Source of the DNA: CAZEQK01 sp964514395
GTDB taxonomy: Bacteria; Bacillota; Bacilli; Tepidibacillales; Tepidibacillaceae
Direction: 5' to 3'
NCBI GenBank assembly: GCA_964514395.1
Contig: CAZEQK010000015.1
Span: forward strand, 7,792-71,791
Length of the DNA: 64,000 nucleotides
Shown: positions 8,246 through 17,645 of the stretch, in pieces
Position numbering within the stretch: position 1 is the stretch's first letter
Layout: every line of letters starts with the position of its first letter
Position numbers and translations under genes: made by a program
The notes under the pieces: generated by a model
Database searches by the model: none
Told to the model about the DNA's origin: nothing
The model's input: only the letters and a program-made list of their open reading frames with translations

Positions 8246-9256
8246 ATGAAAAAAACAAATTTATCTAGGATTGAAAAGAGGAGGAAGAAAATAAAAAGAG
8301 GGCTTTTGATCTCCTTTTTTTCTACAATCATTTTATTAGCTTCTGTCGGAGGGTATTTTATACACCTATATAATCAGTTTGGAGATAATGTATACCAAAA
8401 TAAAGGTAAGAACCAAGATCAAAACAATGGTACGGAAGAACAAATAAAAGAAGCTCCTAATCCATTTGGGATTTCTGATTTATTTGCAAATACCTTTGAT
8501 AAACCGATGACGATATTAGTATTAGGCTTGGATTCAAGGCAGGGTGAATCTCTAAAGACTGCTAGAACCGACACAATCATGATCATGACAATTAATCCAA
8601 AAACAAAACAGATTGCTACCGTTTCTTTTCCAAGAGATTCCTATGTAATGTTACCTCAGCTTGATCATCAAAAAATAAACAGTGCCATGTATTACGGTGG
8701 GATACCACTGCTAAAATCAACGATTGAGTATAATTTTGATGTTAATATTGATCATTATGTAGCAGTAGATTTTGTTGCATTTGAGAAAATTGTTGATTTA
8801 TTGGGTGGGCTTGATGTGTACACACCCTCAAGTATGTATTATGTAGCAAGTGATATTCATGTTGAATTAAAGCCTGGAACTCATCATCTAAATGGAGAGG
8901 AATTGCTTGGTTATGTAAGGTATCGTCATGATTCAGACGGTGACCTTGGTCGAATCAAGAGACAACAATTTGCAATAAGAGCATTAGGGGAGAAGGCAAC
9001 CGAATTAAAAAATATGATTAAAGTACCACAGCTTTTAAATATTTTAGGGAAGAATATTATAACGGATATTAATAAGACAGACATGTATTCCATTATAAAA
9101 ACATATCGAAACTTCTCAAAAAGCGACTGGCATCCTTTGACCTTAGGTGGAGAAGTTGCGAGGTCGAGCAAGGATAACTTATGGTATTATTTTTATACAG
9201 AAAAGGATAGACAACAGGTGACATCATTTGTTCAAAGATATTTGAATGGAAAATAA
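8246..9256 (+). CDS. LytR-CpsA-Psr (LCP) family wall polymer transferase
   Basis: Membrane-anchored enzyme that moves undecaprenyl-linked anionic polymers onto peptidoglycan. The 336-residue protein has a basic cytoplasmic N-terminus, one membrane helix (about residues 20-40), a low-complexity Asn/Gln linker and an LCP domain from about residue 85. Motifs include VLGLDSR, ARTDTIMIMTINP, VSFPRDSYV, a DHYVAVDF segment and the arginine-rich VRYRHDSDGDLGRIKRQQ, all expected for lipid-phosphate binding. By position beside tagO and yvyE it matches the TagV (YvhJ) slot of Bacillus subtilis, but TagT, TagU and TagV cannot be separated by sequence alone. GAGGATGA precedes the ATG. Confidence 0.93.
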   Translation: MKKTNLSRIEKRRKKIKRGLLISFFSTIILLASVGGYFIHLYNQFGDNVYQNKGKNQDQNNGTEEQIKEAPNPFGISDLFANTFDKPMTILVLGLDSRQGESLKTARTDTIMIMTINPKTKQIATVSFPRDSYVMLPQLDHQKINSAMYYGGIPLLKSTIEYNFDVNIDHYVAVDFVAFEKIVDLLGGLDVYTPSSMYYVASDIHVELKPGTHHLNGEELLGYVRYRHDSDGDLGRIKRQQFAIRALGEKATELKNMIKVPQLLNILGKNIITDINKTDMYSIIKTYRNFSKSDWHPLTLGGEVARSSKDNLWYYFYTEKDRQQVTSFVQRYLNGK

Positions 9257-9284
9257 AACTTGGTGTATACCAAGTTTTATTTAT
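9253..9284 (+). terminator. terminator after the LCP gene
   Basis: The stem AAAACTTGG (9255-9263) and CCAAGTTTT (9270-9278) starts at the LCP stop codon and is followed by a short AT-rich tail. A weak U tract suggests partial termination before the glycosyltransferase operon. Confidence 0.65.
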
Positions 9285-9329
9285 ATATTTGAGCTTAACA
9301 ACGTATTAAAATGGAAGGAGTCAGATGAA

Positions 9330-10478
9330 ATGAATCGACTCATGCTTACAATATCCGCAGGTGAGTGGGAAGGAATTCAGCATCGACCTCACCATTTTAT
9401 GAAAAGAAGCGCCAATTCAGGTTGGACGGTTCTATACGTAGAACCCCCTGCTTCGTGGATCGCACCCATAAAGAATAAAGCAATGTTTAATAGATGGAAA
9501 AAATGGTTAAAAGGGTTAGTAAGGATAAATGATAACCTGTATACGATTGCTCCCCCACCAGTGCTTCCATTTTCGAATAAATATCGAACAATCAATAAAC
9601 TAAACCAGTTTATTATTGCAAGAACGATAAAGAACGCCATAAAGCATTTTAAGGGCTATGAAGTAGATTTATATTCCTTTTTACCAAATGCAATTGATTT
9701 ATTACCATCCTTCGCTTTTCATAGAATCATCTATGATTGTGTCGATGATCATGCATCCTTCTCTGGTTTCATAAAAAGAGAAGTTATTTTAAAAATGGAA
9801 AAGGATCTAATGGAGAAGGCAGACGTATCCTTTGCCACGGCAAGGCAGTTAATGGTTGAAAGGAAAGATTGGACAAGCAACTTTCATTTAATCCCAAATG
9901 GTGCTGAGTTTGAGCATTTTTCTAAAGCTCAGGACAATAAACTGATTGTTCCACAGGACTTACCAATGGGAAACAAACCTATTGTAGGGTTTATTGGTGG
10001 GATAAGTGATTGGATTGATATACCCTTATTAACGAAGGTTGCAAAGCAAATGAATGATATTCAATTTGTGTTTATAGGACCTGTAGCGACAAATATTGTT
10101 CGGTTAAAGGAGTTACCCAATGTAACGATGCTTGGGCCCAAGCCTTACGACGAGCTACCTTCTTATCTAAAGGGGTTTGATAGCTGTTTAATCCCATTTA
10201 AAATAAATAAACTGACTGAAGCCGTCAATCCAATAAAGCTATATGAGTATCTCTCAGCTGGAAAACCAATCGTATCGACACCGTTACCAGAAGTCATCCC
10301 TTATGAAGACTTTATTGAGATTGCTCAACATGAGGATGAGATGATGGAAGCCATTCGCAAAACGATAGATATTAGTGAAAAGAACTTGGAACGAATTGGT
10401 GTAAGACAGAAAATAGGTGCAGAGAATTCTTGGGATGCTAGATGGGAAATGGTTAAAAGTTTAATAAAAGCTGAATAA
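9330..10478 (+). CDS. glycosyltransferase, TuaH-like (GT-B fold)
   Basis: A 382-residue cytoplasmic glycosyltransferase. The C-terminal half has the retaining GT4-like donor site: FIGPV near residue 248, LGPKPYDELPSYLKGFD, and PIKLYEYLSAGKPIVSTPLPEV. The N-terminal half begins LTISAGEWEGIQHRPHHFM, a pattern I associate with teichuronic acid protein TuaH and its relatives. ATG 9330 has AAGGAG 9 nt upstream; the longer in-frame start at 9246 overlaps the LCP gene and the terminator, so it is unlikely. It leads a run of collinear polymer genes up to 17645. Confidence 0.88.
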   Translation: MNRLMLTISAGEWEGIQHRPHHFMKRSANSGWTVLYVEPPASWIAPIKNKAMFNRWKKWLKGLVRINDNLYTIAPPPVLPFSNKYRTINKLNQFIIARTIKNAIKHFKGYEVDLYSFLPNAIDLLPSFAFHRIIYDCVDDHASFSGFIKREVILKMEKDLMEKADVSFATARQLMVERKDWTSNFHLIPNGAEFEHFSKAQDNKLIVPQDLPMGNKPIVGFIGGISDWIDIPLLTKVAKQMNDIQFVFIGPVATNIVRLKELPNVTMLGPKPYDELPSYLKGFDSCLIPFKINKLTEAVNPIKLYEYLSAGKPIVSTPLPEVIPYEDFIEIAQHEDEMMEAIRKTIDISEKNLERIGVRQKIGAENSWDARWEMVKSLIKAE

Positions 10479-10497
10479 GCTAGGGAGAAGGAAGGAC

Positions 10498-12054
10498 ATG
10501 TCACAATCTAAAAAAATAATAGGAGCAACCTTCCTATTAATGGGTGTCACATTTTTAACAAAAGCAATTAGCTTTGTTAGAGAGATGTTTATTGCTGCAC
10601 ATTTTGGGACAAGCCAAGAGGCTGATATTTTTGTAGCAGTATTAACCATTCCTACTCTATTTTTGACCATTTCAAGTGGAGCAATGTCTGCCGCATTAGT
10701 ACCAATGGTTATTCGCTTGAGTCAAGATGGTATATCAAGATTGAAGGATTTACTAAGTAGTATGTTTTCCTTAACAACCTTAATCATGCTAGGCATTACT
10801 GCCATACTATATATTTTTATTAAACCATTTACTGATTTATATGTAGTCGGATTTGATGATGCAGCAAAGCTTATGACCATGAATCTTTTTAAGATTATGT
10901 TTCCAGCTTTAATTGTCATAGGATTAATCAGCCTATTCTCAGCGATATTAAATGCAAAACACCACTTTTTCGCACCCAGCTTAGGCCCTGTTTTTTATAG
11001 TCTAGGTGTAATTATTGCGACTGTATTTTTTTCAAAAACTTATGGTATAAAAAGCCTAGTGATTGGACTGGTATTGGGTCTTATAGCTCAATTTCTACTC
11101 GTTCTGATTGTTAATAGAATTAAGGGAACGAAGTTCTCCATTTATATAAAAATAAACGAGGATCTAAAAAAAGTAGGCCATTTAATTATCCCCATTTTTT
11201 TAGGAGTGGGAGTTTTTCAAATCAATATCATTGTTGATCGGATGATGGCATCAACCTTACCATCTGGTAGCTTAGCAGCACTTAACTATGCAAATCGTAT
11301 TACTCAATTACCACTTAGTATATTTGTTGGCTCCATGGTGTTACCGCTGTTTCCGGCAATTGCAGATAAAATTGCAAAGAAGGATTTTGAAGGTACAAAG
11401 CAATTATTATCAAAGAGTTATCATCTATTAGGCATCCTACTTTTGCCAATTATTGGAACTTTTATCATCCTTTCTGGACCAATCGTTGCTATTTTATTTC
11501 AACGTGGACAATTTGATGCAAATGCGACACATATCACTAGTCTAGCATTAATATTTTACTCTATCCTTATTTTGCCATTTGCTATGCGCGATGTAATCAC
11601 ACGAGCATTATATTCATTACAGGATACATGGACACCAGTAATAAATAGTGTGATGCTTGTGACATTAAATATTATTTTAATGGTCATCTTTGTTCCAAAA
11701 ATAGGGTTGATTGGAGTAGCTGGCTCTACTTCAGTATCTGCCATTTTCGGATATGTTAGATTAAGGGATAAATTGAATAAAAAGATAGGGAAATCAGATA
11801 CTAAAAGGGAATTTCGTACCTGGTTGTTTATTTGGCGAAATGCTATAATTTTCACATTCGTGTTATGGAGTAGCTATCACTTATTGATGAACCTTTGGCA
11901 GCAACCGATTGGGATTCAATTGTGGCTACGAATGCTATCTAGTTTAATCATAGCTGGAGTTATCTATATCCTATTAACCATTAATCTCAAAATAGAGGAA
12001 GTGGATTGGTTAAAAAAAAGATTCATAGCAGGATTTCAAAAAGTGATGAAATAG
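10498..12054 (+). CDS. MurJ/MviN-family lipid-linked glycan flippase
   Basis: A 518-residue polytopic membrane protein with about 14 hydrophobic segments, the MOP-superfamily MurJ type. Recognisable features are the N-terminal SFVREMFIAAHFG, the FFAPSLGPVFYSLGV segment, NIIVDRMMASTLPSGSLAALNYA and the LFQRGQFDA loop. MurJ proteins flip lipid II; copies inside polysaccharide loci usually act on the local lipid-linked repeat unit. Its place between a glycosyltransferase and a polymerase favours export of the SCWP unit, but the housekeeping role cannot be excluded. It lies 19 bp after the upstream gene, with GGGAGAAGGAAG as ribosome-binding site. Confidence 0.9.
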   Translation: MSQSKKIIGATFLLMGVTFLTKAISFVREMFIAAHFGTSQEADIFVAVLTIPTLFLTISSGAMSAALVPMVIRLSQDGISRLKDLLSSMFSLTTLIMLGITAILYIFIKPFTDLYVVGFDDAAKLMTMNLFKIMFPALIVIGLISLFSAILNAKHHFFAPSLGPVFYSLGVIIATVFFSKTYGIKSLVIGLVLGLIAQFLLVLIVNRIKGTKFSIYIKINEDLKKVGHLIIPIFLGVGVFQINIIVDRMMASTLPSGSLAALNYANRITQLPLSIFVGSMVLPLFPAIADKIAKKDFEGTKQLLSKSYHLLGILLLPIIGTFIILSGPIVAILFQRGQFDANATHITSLALIFYSILILPFAMRDVITRALYSLQDTWTPVINSVMLVTLNIILMVIFVPKIGLIGVAGSTSVSAIFGYVRLRDKLNKKIGKSDTKREFRTWLFIWRNAIIFTFVLWSSYHLLMNLWQQPIGIQLWLRMLSSLIIAGVIYILLTINLKIEEVDWLKKRFIAGFQKVMK

Positions 12055-12083
12055 GAGCAAAAATCATGTAAGGAGATGCAATA

Positions 12084-13307
12084 ATGGCAAATTTAAAAAG
12101 ATTACTATGGGTACTTGCTATCTTTCCATGGCTAGACTTTTTCATTCGCATAAGTCTACCTTCAATAATAGGTAGTACGTGGGACGATCTGTTTTTATTA
12201 TTAATCATTATTCTATTGTTTATTGAAAAAAAGCAAGAGAATAGGTTTATAATTATTCCTAAGTCGGTGATATGGCCCTTTTATACTTTTTTATTTTTTT
12301 CTATAAGCTCTATTGTGATTCACGTTGTACCAATACCAGTAAGCATTGATGTACTAAGGGTGATCTATGAGCCTATGCTATTTGGATTAATAACGATGTA
12401 TTTACTAGATGATGAACAACTAGTTGATCGTTTTATCAAAATCATGATAATAAGCTCTGTTTTCATTGCAATAGCAGGTATACTTCAATATGTTTTTAAA
12501 ATTGATAGTATTCGTTGGATGCATAAAAAGGATGCTGCTCAGTTTAGAATTGTTTCTGTGTTTAGTAATCCTAATGCACTTGCAAGCTATTTTAATATGA
12601 TATTATCATTCACAGTCTCGTTCTTTTTCTTGATGAGGGACAAAAAGAAAAAACTGTATTATCTTTTAGCAAGTATACCAATCTTTTTGGCATTATTATT
12701 AACCTTCTCTCGAGGTGCTTGGATTGCCTTCTTTTTGATGGTAGTCTACATGGTTTGGGTATGGAATAAAAAATGGCTATTAGTCATCCCTGTTATATCC
12801 GTGTTAATGCCATTTATAATGCCTGATAGTATAATTGCTCGATTTGCTAAATTATTTGACCCGAAATATTATCAAATGAGCAGTGTTTACGGACGTATAT
12901 CCTTTTGGACTGAAGCACTGATTAAAATGAAAGAACATCCACTAATTGGTGTAGGGTTAGGGATGTTTGGGGATTCTGTACCATTACGTCATAATATACC
13001 TTTTTCAACATGGGTGGATAATCATTATCTTAAGCTTGGAGCCGAAATAGGTATTATTGGTTTAATTGGATTTCTTCTATTATTATATGGTCTTTTTAGA
13101 ATGTCTCAAACCTTATATAAAAATTCAGAATCTCTAAATGAAAAAGCAATTATCTTAGGAATATCAGGAGTTATCATTACAATGAGCATTCAAAATGTAA
13201 CGGCTAGCATTTGGGAGGCATTAGCTAATTCCATTTACTTTTATGCTTTTGCGGGAGCATTATTTGCGATTGCTTGGAAACAAACAAAGAAGGGTTTGTC
13301 TAATTGA
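12084..13307 (+). CDS. O-antigen ligase/polymerase (Wzy-like) membrane protein
   Basis: A 407-residue polytopic protein with about 10-12 hydrophobic segments and a large extracellular loop between residues 250 and 310. Motifs typical of the Wzy/WaaL (O-antigen ligase) family are FSNPNALASYFNMILS near residue 160, LLTFSRGAWIAFFLM near residue 205, and HPLIGVGLGMFGD followed by VDNHYLKLGAEIGIIGL. It probably polymerises exported repeat units outside the membrane, like TuaE for teichuronic acid. The TGA stop overlaps the next gene start. Confidence 0.88.
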   Translation: MANLKRLLWVLAIFPWLDFFIRISLPSIIGSTWDDLFLLLIIILLFIEKKQENRFIIIPKSVIWPFYTFLFFSISSIVIHVVPIPVSIDVLRVIYEPMLFGLITMYLLDDEQLVDRFIKIMIISSVFIAIAGILQYVFKIDSIRWMHKKDAAQFRIVSVFSNPNALASYFNMILSFTVSFFFLMRDKKKKLYYLLASIPIFLALLLTFSRGAWIAFFLMVVYMVWVWNKKWLLVIPVISVLMPFIMPDSIIARFAKLFDPKYYQMSSVYGRISFWTEALIKMKEHPLIGVGLGMFGDSVPLRHNIPFSTWVDNHYLKLGAEIGIIGLIGFLLLLYGLFRMSQTLYKNSESLNEKAIILGISGVIITMSIQNVTASIWEALANSIYFYAFAGALFAIAWKQTKKGLSN

Positions 13308-14452
13308 TGAAAGTATTACAGGTGATTGGCGGCGGTGAAAAGGGTGGGTCGAAGAATCATATCATCACTCTATCAAAGGAGCTTATTAAAAAAGGAATTC
13401 ATACTGAAATTGTCTGCTTTTTAGATGATACGGTTATTAAAGCAGCTAAGGATAATAATATTCCTTATAGTTTGATTCCTATGAAAAATACCTTTGATGT
13501 TCGGGCGATAGCTAAACTAAGGAAACATATTCAAAAAAAGAAATCTCATATTATTCATACCCACGGATTTCGAGCAAATGTTATTGGTCGATTAGCAGCT
13601 AGAAATGCTGGATTACCGATTATAACAACGATTCACAGCTCAATCTACCATGATTATACTAATGCTTTTAAGAAAACCTTTTATCATCGCATCGAAAAGC
13701 TGACCCGCCCCTATACGACGAAATTTATTACAGTGGCGGAATCATTGAAAAAGGAATTAATGATAGATGGAGTAGAGTCTAAACGTATTCAAGTAGTATA
13801 TAATGGTTTATCCCCTGATTTTCCTTTAGAAAAAAAGAGGAATCCTTTTATCAGACAGGAGCTTGGGCTAAAAGAGCATATTCCCATCTTAACCAATATT
13901 GGTAGAGCTGAAGGTGTTAAGAATCAGATCATGCTTATACAGGTTTTTGCTTCATTAAAACAGAATAAAATACCTTACTATGGTTTAATCGTTGGGGATG
14001 GACCTTTGCTAGAGGAATTAAAGCTACAAGCCCAAAACCTAAATGTATCGGAGAATGTATACTTTTTAGGTTTTCGTAATGATATATATGAGCTATTATC
14101 AGAATCTGATATATTTTTACTTACATCAAAAATGGAAGGCTTGCCTATTACAATTTTAGAAGCAATGGCTACAAAAACACCAGTTGTATTGACTGAGGTG
14201 GGTGGTATACCAGAAATAATCAAAATAGCCCAGAATGGATTTGTTATTCCAGTTGATGATACAGACCAATTTATGGCAAGAATTCAGGAAATACTCGTTC
14301 AACCAGAATTAAAGCAAAAGTTTGAAGAAAAGGGCTATCAAGCTTTACTAAGGCATTTCACCTATGATAAATTTGTAGAAAACACAATTCGCGTCTATGA
14401 AGAGGTCTTAATAGATCAAAAAAAAAGAAAAGTAGATGAGGTGGGGTCATGA
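13307..14452 (+). CDS. glycosyltransferase family 4 protein, TuaC-like
   Basis: A 381-residue GT-B glycosyltransferase. The N-terminal VIGGGEKGGSKNHI motif and the C-terminal SKMEGLPITILEAMATKTPVVLTEVGG segment, with its EX7E glutamates, are standard for retaining GT4 enzymes. It likely adds a sugar to the lipid-linked SCWP unit in the cytoplasm. The start may be ATG 13307 or TTG 13304; both overlap the upstream stop, so translation is coupled. The 3' end overlaps csaB by 4 bp. Confidence 0.9.
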   Translation: MKVLQVIGGGEKGGSKNHIITLSKELIKKGIHTEIVCFLDDTVIKAAKDNNIPYSLIPMKNTFDVRAIAKLRKHIQKKKSHIIHTHGFRANVIGRLAARNAGLPIITTIHSSIYHDYTNAFKKTFYHRIEKLTRPYTTKFITVAESLKKELMIDGVESKRIQVVYNGLSPDFPLEKKRNPFIRQELGLKEHIPILTNIGRAEGVKNQIMLIQVFASLKQNKIPYYGLIVGDGPLLEELKLQAQNLNVSENVYFLGFRNDIYELLSESDIFLLTSKMEGLPITILEAMATKTPVVLTEVGGIPEIIKIAQNGFVIPVDDTDQFMARIQEILVQPELKQKFEEKGYQALLRHFTYDKFVENTIRVYEEVLIDQKKRKVDEVGS

Positions 14453-15573
14453 GAAAGGGAATCATGATCGCTGGGTACTATGGTGCGAATAATACTGGTG
14501 ACGAAGCGATTCTTACAGGGATGATACAGGCATTAAATAGCCAGGGCATTCATGATATCACAGTGTTAAGTAAAAATCCAGAGCAGACTTCTAAGCTTCA
14601 TGGTGTAAAAAGCATCTATATCGGCAGACGCTTTCAAGGATTAATAAATATTTATCAAGCTTTAAGGAAGAGTAAATTATTTATACTTGGTGGTGGAGGT
14701 ATACTTCACGATCATACTGCAAGAGTAGTACCTTATTGGCTTAGCCGAGTTTTTCTTGCTTATTTGACACGTACACCTGTCATGTATTATGCCCAAGGAA
14801 TTGGACCATTACGTTCTTCAAAGGCCAAACGCATGGTTAAGCTCGTATCAAGGGGAGTAAAATGGATTACAGTTAGAGACGAAGCATCACTTGCTTTACT
14901 TAAAAGTCTTGGTATCGATAAAATTACTACAAAAATAACGGCTGACCCAGCATTAGCAATTGATATTACTTCTGATGGTAAGGATTTACTTGAAAAGGAA
15001 ATCGTGGCTAATGGATATAACGCTAAAGACACTAATCGACGAAAAATAGGTGTAGCCCTTCGTTCCTGGAAAAACGACGAAATTTTTCTACCTATCATCA
15101 TCCACGCACTCAATCATTTGAAGACCATAGAAAATATTCAATACTATTTCTTCCCATTTCAATATGGCGAAGATGAAAAGGTAAGCACACAAGTCATGAA
15201 TAGTATAAAGGATCAGGATGCAGTGTTAATTAAAGGGAATTACACGCCTGAACAAATGGCAGCATTATTAAAAGAAATGGATGGCGTTATAGCTATGAGG
15301 CTTCATGCACTTATACTAGCTGCAATATCTAATATTCCGAGTTATGGACTCGTCTATGATTTAAAGGTATATCATTTTTTAGAAAGTATCGGACTGGTAA
15401 GCTATAGCTATGATTTAGATACACTAATAAAGAACGAACAGGATTTTAGACAATCTTTATCTGAATGGTTAAAGGATGGCAAGGAAATAAAGGAGCAGAT
15501 GGAAAAACCAGTCGCTGCAATGAAAAAGCTTTCCTTAATGAATGCGAAAATAGTAAAGGGAATAATAAAATAG
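14449..15573 (+). CDS. csaB: polysaccharide pyruvyl transferase CsaB
   Basis: Adds a ketal-linked pyruvate from phosphoenolpyruvate to a sugar, typically beta-ManNAc, of the secondary cell-wall polymer. This pyruvylated sugar is the ligand bound by SLH domains. The 374-residue protein has the family signature GYYGANNTGDEAIL at residues 9-22, ILGGGGILHD near residue 81, YYAQGIGP near residue 108 and the C-terminal AMRLHALILAAISNIP region. It overlaps the upstream glycosyltransferase (ATGA) and precedes the UDP-sugar dehydrogenase and tagA, both SCWP genes. An SLH protein is encoded at 36136-39771, which supports this role. Confidence 0.95.
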   Translation: MRKGIMIAGYYGANNTGDEAILTGMIQALNSQGIHDITVLSKNPEQTSKLHGVKSIYIGRRFQGLINIYQALRKSKLFILGGGGILHDHTARVVPYWLSRVFLAYLTRTPVMYYAQGIGPLRSSKAKRMVKLVSRGVKWITVRDEASLALLKSLGIDKITTKITADPALAIDITSDGKDLLEKEIVANGYNAKDTNRRKIGVALRSWKNDEIFLPIIIHALNHLKTIENIQYYFFPFQYGEDEKVSTQVMNSIKDQDAVLIKGNYTPEQMAALLKEMDGVIAMRLHALILAAISNIPSYGLVYDLKVYHFLESIGLVSYSYDLDTLIKNEQDFRQSLSEWLKDGKEIKEQMEKPVAAMKKLSLMNAKIVKGIIK

Positions 15574-15593
15574 GTATAAAGAAGGGATATATA

Positions 15594-16898
15594 ATGGCAA
15601 AGGATAAAATAACAATTATCGGTTTAGGATTTGTTGGATTACCATTGTCTTTAAGCTTTGCTTTAAAAGGCTATGAGGTAATCGGGCTTGATGTGAATCA
15701 ATCTTTAATTGAAGATTTAAATAAAGGAATTACTTATCATCTAGAGCAATATCAGGGCAGACCAATACAAGATATTTTAAAAGAGGCTCTTGCAGAAGGA
15801 AGATTTGAAGCAACAACTGATTATCAACAAGCCTTTGCAGCTTCTAATGTATATATTGTTACGGTTGGTCTACCTGTTAAAGAGGGAATGCCATTATATG
15901 ATTATTTTCATGTTGCAATGATAGATTTAGGAAAAGGTTTAAAGCAAGGGGATACAGTACTCATTCGAAGCACAGTGGTTCCAGGTACTACTGAACAGAT
16001 TGCAAAGCCTCTTCTTGAAAAGGAAAGTGGCATGAAAGCAGGGGAAGACTTTTATTTAGCCTATGCTTCAGAGCGTATTGCTGAGGGGAAAGCCTTTGAA
16101 GAATTTGAGAATATGCCAACGGTTATTGCAGGTATAAATAAAACCAGTGCAGACAAAGCGAAGGAAATATTAAAGAAAATTACAAGCGCTGAGATTCATA
16201 TCGCATCCGATATGAAAATTGTAGAAACAGCGAAGGTCTTTGAAAATGTATCCCGCGATGTCAATATTGCAATGGCAAATCAATTTGCGCAATTTTGTCA
16301 AGCAATGGATATCGATACCATGGAAACCTTTAAGATGGCAAACACTCATAAAAGGGTAGAGCTATTAGTGCCAGGTCCTGGAGTAGGAGGATACTGTTTA
16401 CCAAATGCTTTCTATTATTTACGGCCTAAAATGAATGAGTTGGATATTGACCTTTCTTTATTGCAAATGTCACGTATGATTAATGATCAAATACCAAGTC
16501 GGATCGTTGATATGCTGATATATATGCTAGAAAAGCAAGGTAAGAAAATAACTGATGCCAAGCTAGGAGTATTAGGTCTAGCGATGAAGGATTATTCAAA
16601 CGACGATAGAATAAGCCCTGCCCACGATGTGTGCAAGCTATTGGTCGATAACGGTGCAAGGGTAAAGGCTTACGATCCATCTGTACATAATAAATATGCG
16701 TACAGTGTAGATACCCTTGAAGAAGCCATGGAGCAAGCTGATGCATTAATTATACTTGCAAAGCAACAGCAATTTGATCAGTTAGATTTATTAATCATCA
16801 AAGAGAAAATGGCGGAGAAGCCTATTTTAATAGATACAAAGCATTTATTTATAAAAGATAAGGCCAAAGCACTAGATTTTGATTACTTTGCTATATAA
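15594..16898 (+). CDS. UDP-sugar (UDP-ManNAc-type) 6-dehydrogenase
   Basis: NAD-dependent four-electron oxidation of a UDP-sugar to its uronate. The 434-residue protein has an N-terminal Rossmann motif GLGFVGLPLSLSFA (residues 8-21), RSTVVPGTTEQ, YASERIAEG and the active-site segment GPGVGGYCLP. The nucleophilic cysteine is kept, but the usual GGHC (WecC type) or GGSC (UDP-glucose dehydrogenase) is GGYC here. The C-terminal domain has KLGVLGLAMKDYSNDDR and a binding Rossmann half. ATG 15594 with AAGAAGGGA upstream is preferred to the longer frame from 15465, which overlaps csaB. Best guess is UDP-ManNAc or UDP-GlcNAc dehydrogenase. Confidence 0.88.
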   Translation: MAKDKITIIGLGFVGLPLSLSFALKGYEVIGLDVNQSLIEDLNKGITYHLEQYQGRPIQDILKEALAEGRFEATTDYQQAFAASNVYIVTVGLPVKEGMPLYDYFHVAMIDLGKGLKQGDTVLIRSTVVPGTTEQIAKPLLEKESGMKAGEDFYLAYASERIAEGKAFEEFENMPTVIAGINKTSADKAKEILKKITSAEIHIASDMKIVETAKVFENVSRDVNIAMANQFAQFCQAMDIDTMETFKMANTHKRVELLVPGPGVGGYCLPNAFYYLRPKMNELDIDLSLLQMSRMINDQIPSRIVDMLIYMLEKQGKKITDAKLGVLGLAMKDYSNDDRISPAHDVCKLLVDNGARVKAYDPSVHNKYAYSVDTLEEAMEQADALIILAKQQQFDQLDLLIIKEKMAEKPILIDTKHLFIKDKAKALDFDYFAI

Positions 16899-16910
16899 GT
16901 AGGGATGATG

Positions 16911-17645
16911 ATGGAATTAAAGACGGAACGAATATTAGATAAACCCTTTCATCTTGTTAACATGGGACAGGCACTTGAATTTTTACAGGATAAAATGAAT
17001 CAAGGGGTAAAACAATTTATCATTGCCCAAAATCCCGAAAAAATAATGAAATCAAAGCAGGATAAGGAATTAGCTTCGATTATTGAAGAGAGAGCAACAC
17101 TATTAATTGTCGATGGAATCGGGATCGTAATAGCGGGGAAAATACTAGGCTTGCCAACTATATCCCGTGTCACTGGAGTAGGAATGTTTACAGAGCTTTT
17201 GAAATTGGCTCATACGATGCAAAAGAGCGTATTTCTGTACGGAGCAAAGCCTGAAGTAGTAATAAAAGCAGCAGAAGTAATAAAAGAAAAACATCCTCAT
17301 GTCCAAATAGCAGGTGTATTAAGTGGCTATGAGCAGGATATGAATGAAGTTGTAGCAAAAATAGAAGCAGCAAAGCCAGATTTCTTGTTTGTGGCATTAG
17401 GTTCACCAAAACAAGAAAAGTGGATTTCTACTTACATGGATAGACTTCCTGTTCAGCTTGTCATGGGAGTAGGTGGTAGCTTTGATGTATTAACCGGTCA
17501 TGTCAAAAGAGCGCCTCTATGGATGCAAAAAATGGGTTTGGAGTGGTTTCACCGATTAATCACGCAGCCACTTAGAGCAAAAAGAATGCTAAACCTTCCT
17601 AAGTTTCTTTGGCAAGTGATCAAGAGTCGCAAGACTCTTGATTGA
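16911..17645 (+). CDS. tagA: WecG/TagA/CpsF family glycosyltransferase (ManNAc transferase TagA)
   Basis: A GT26 enzyme that adds ManNAc (or ManNAcA) to the undecaprenyl-PP-GlcNAc made by TagO. The 244-residue product shows IIAQNPEKIMKS near residue 37, LLIVDGIGIVIAGKILG near residue 65, VTGVGMFTELL, FLYGAKPEV, FVALGSPKQEKW, and VGGSFDVLTGHVKRAP near residue 188, all family hallmarks. Three ATG codons are consecutive; 16911 has the best distance from AGTAGGG. The last codons (Ser-Arg-Lys-Thr-Leu-Asp) are encoded inside a palindrome that belongs to the dispersed repeat, so the C-terminus may be element-derived. Confidence 0.92.
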   Translation: MELKTERILDKPFHLVNMGQALEFLQDKMNQGVKQFIIAQNPEKIMKSKQDKELASIIEERATLLIVDGIGIVIAGKILGLPTISRVTGVGMFTELLKLAHTMQKSVFLYGAKPEVVIKAAEVIKEKHPHVQIAGVLSGYEQDMNEVVAKIEAAKPDFLFVALGSPKQEKWISTYMDRLPVQLVMGVGGSFDVLTGHVKRAPLWMQKMGLEWFHRLITQPLRAKRMLNLPKFLWQVIKSRKTLD

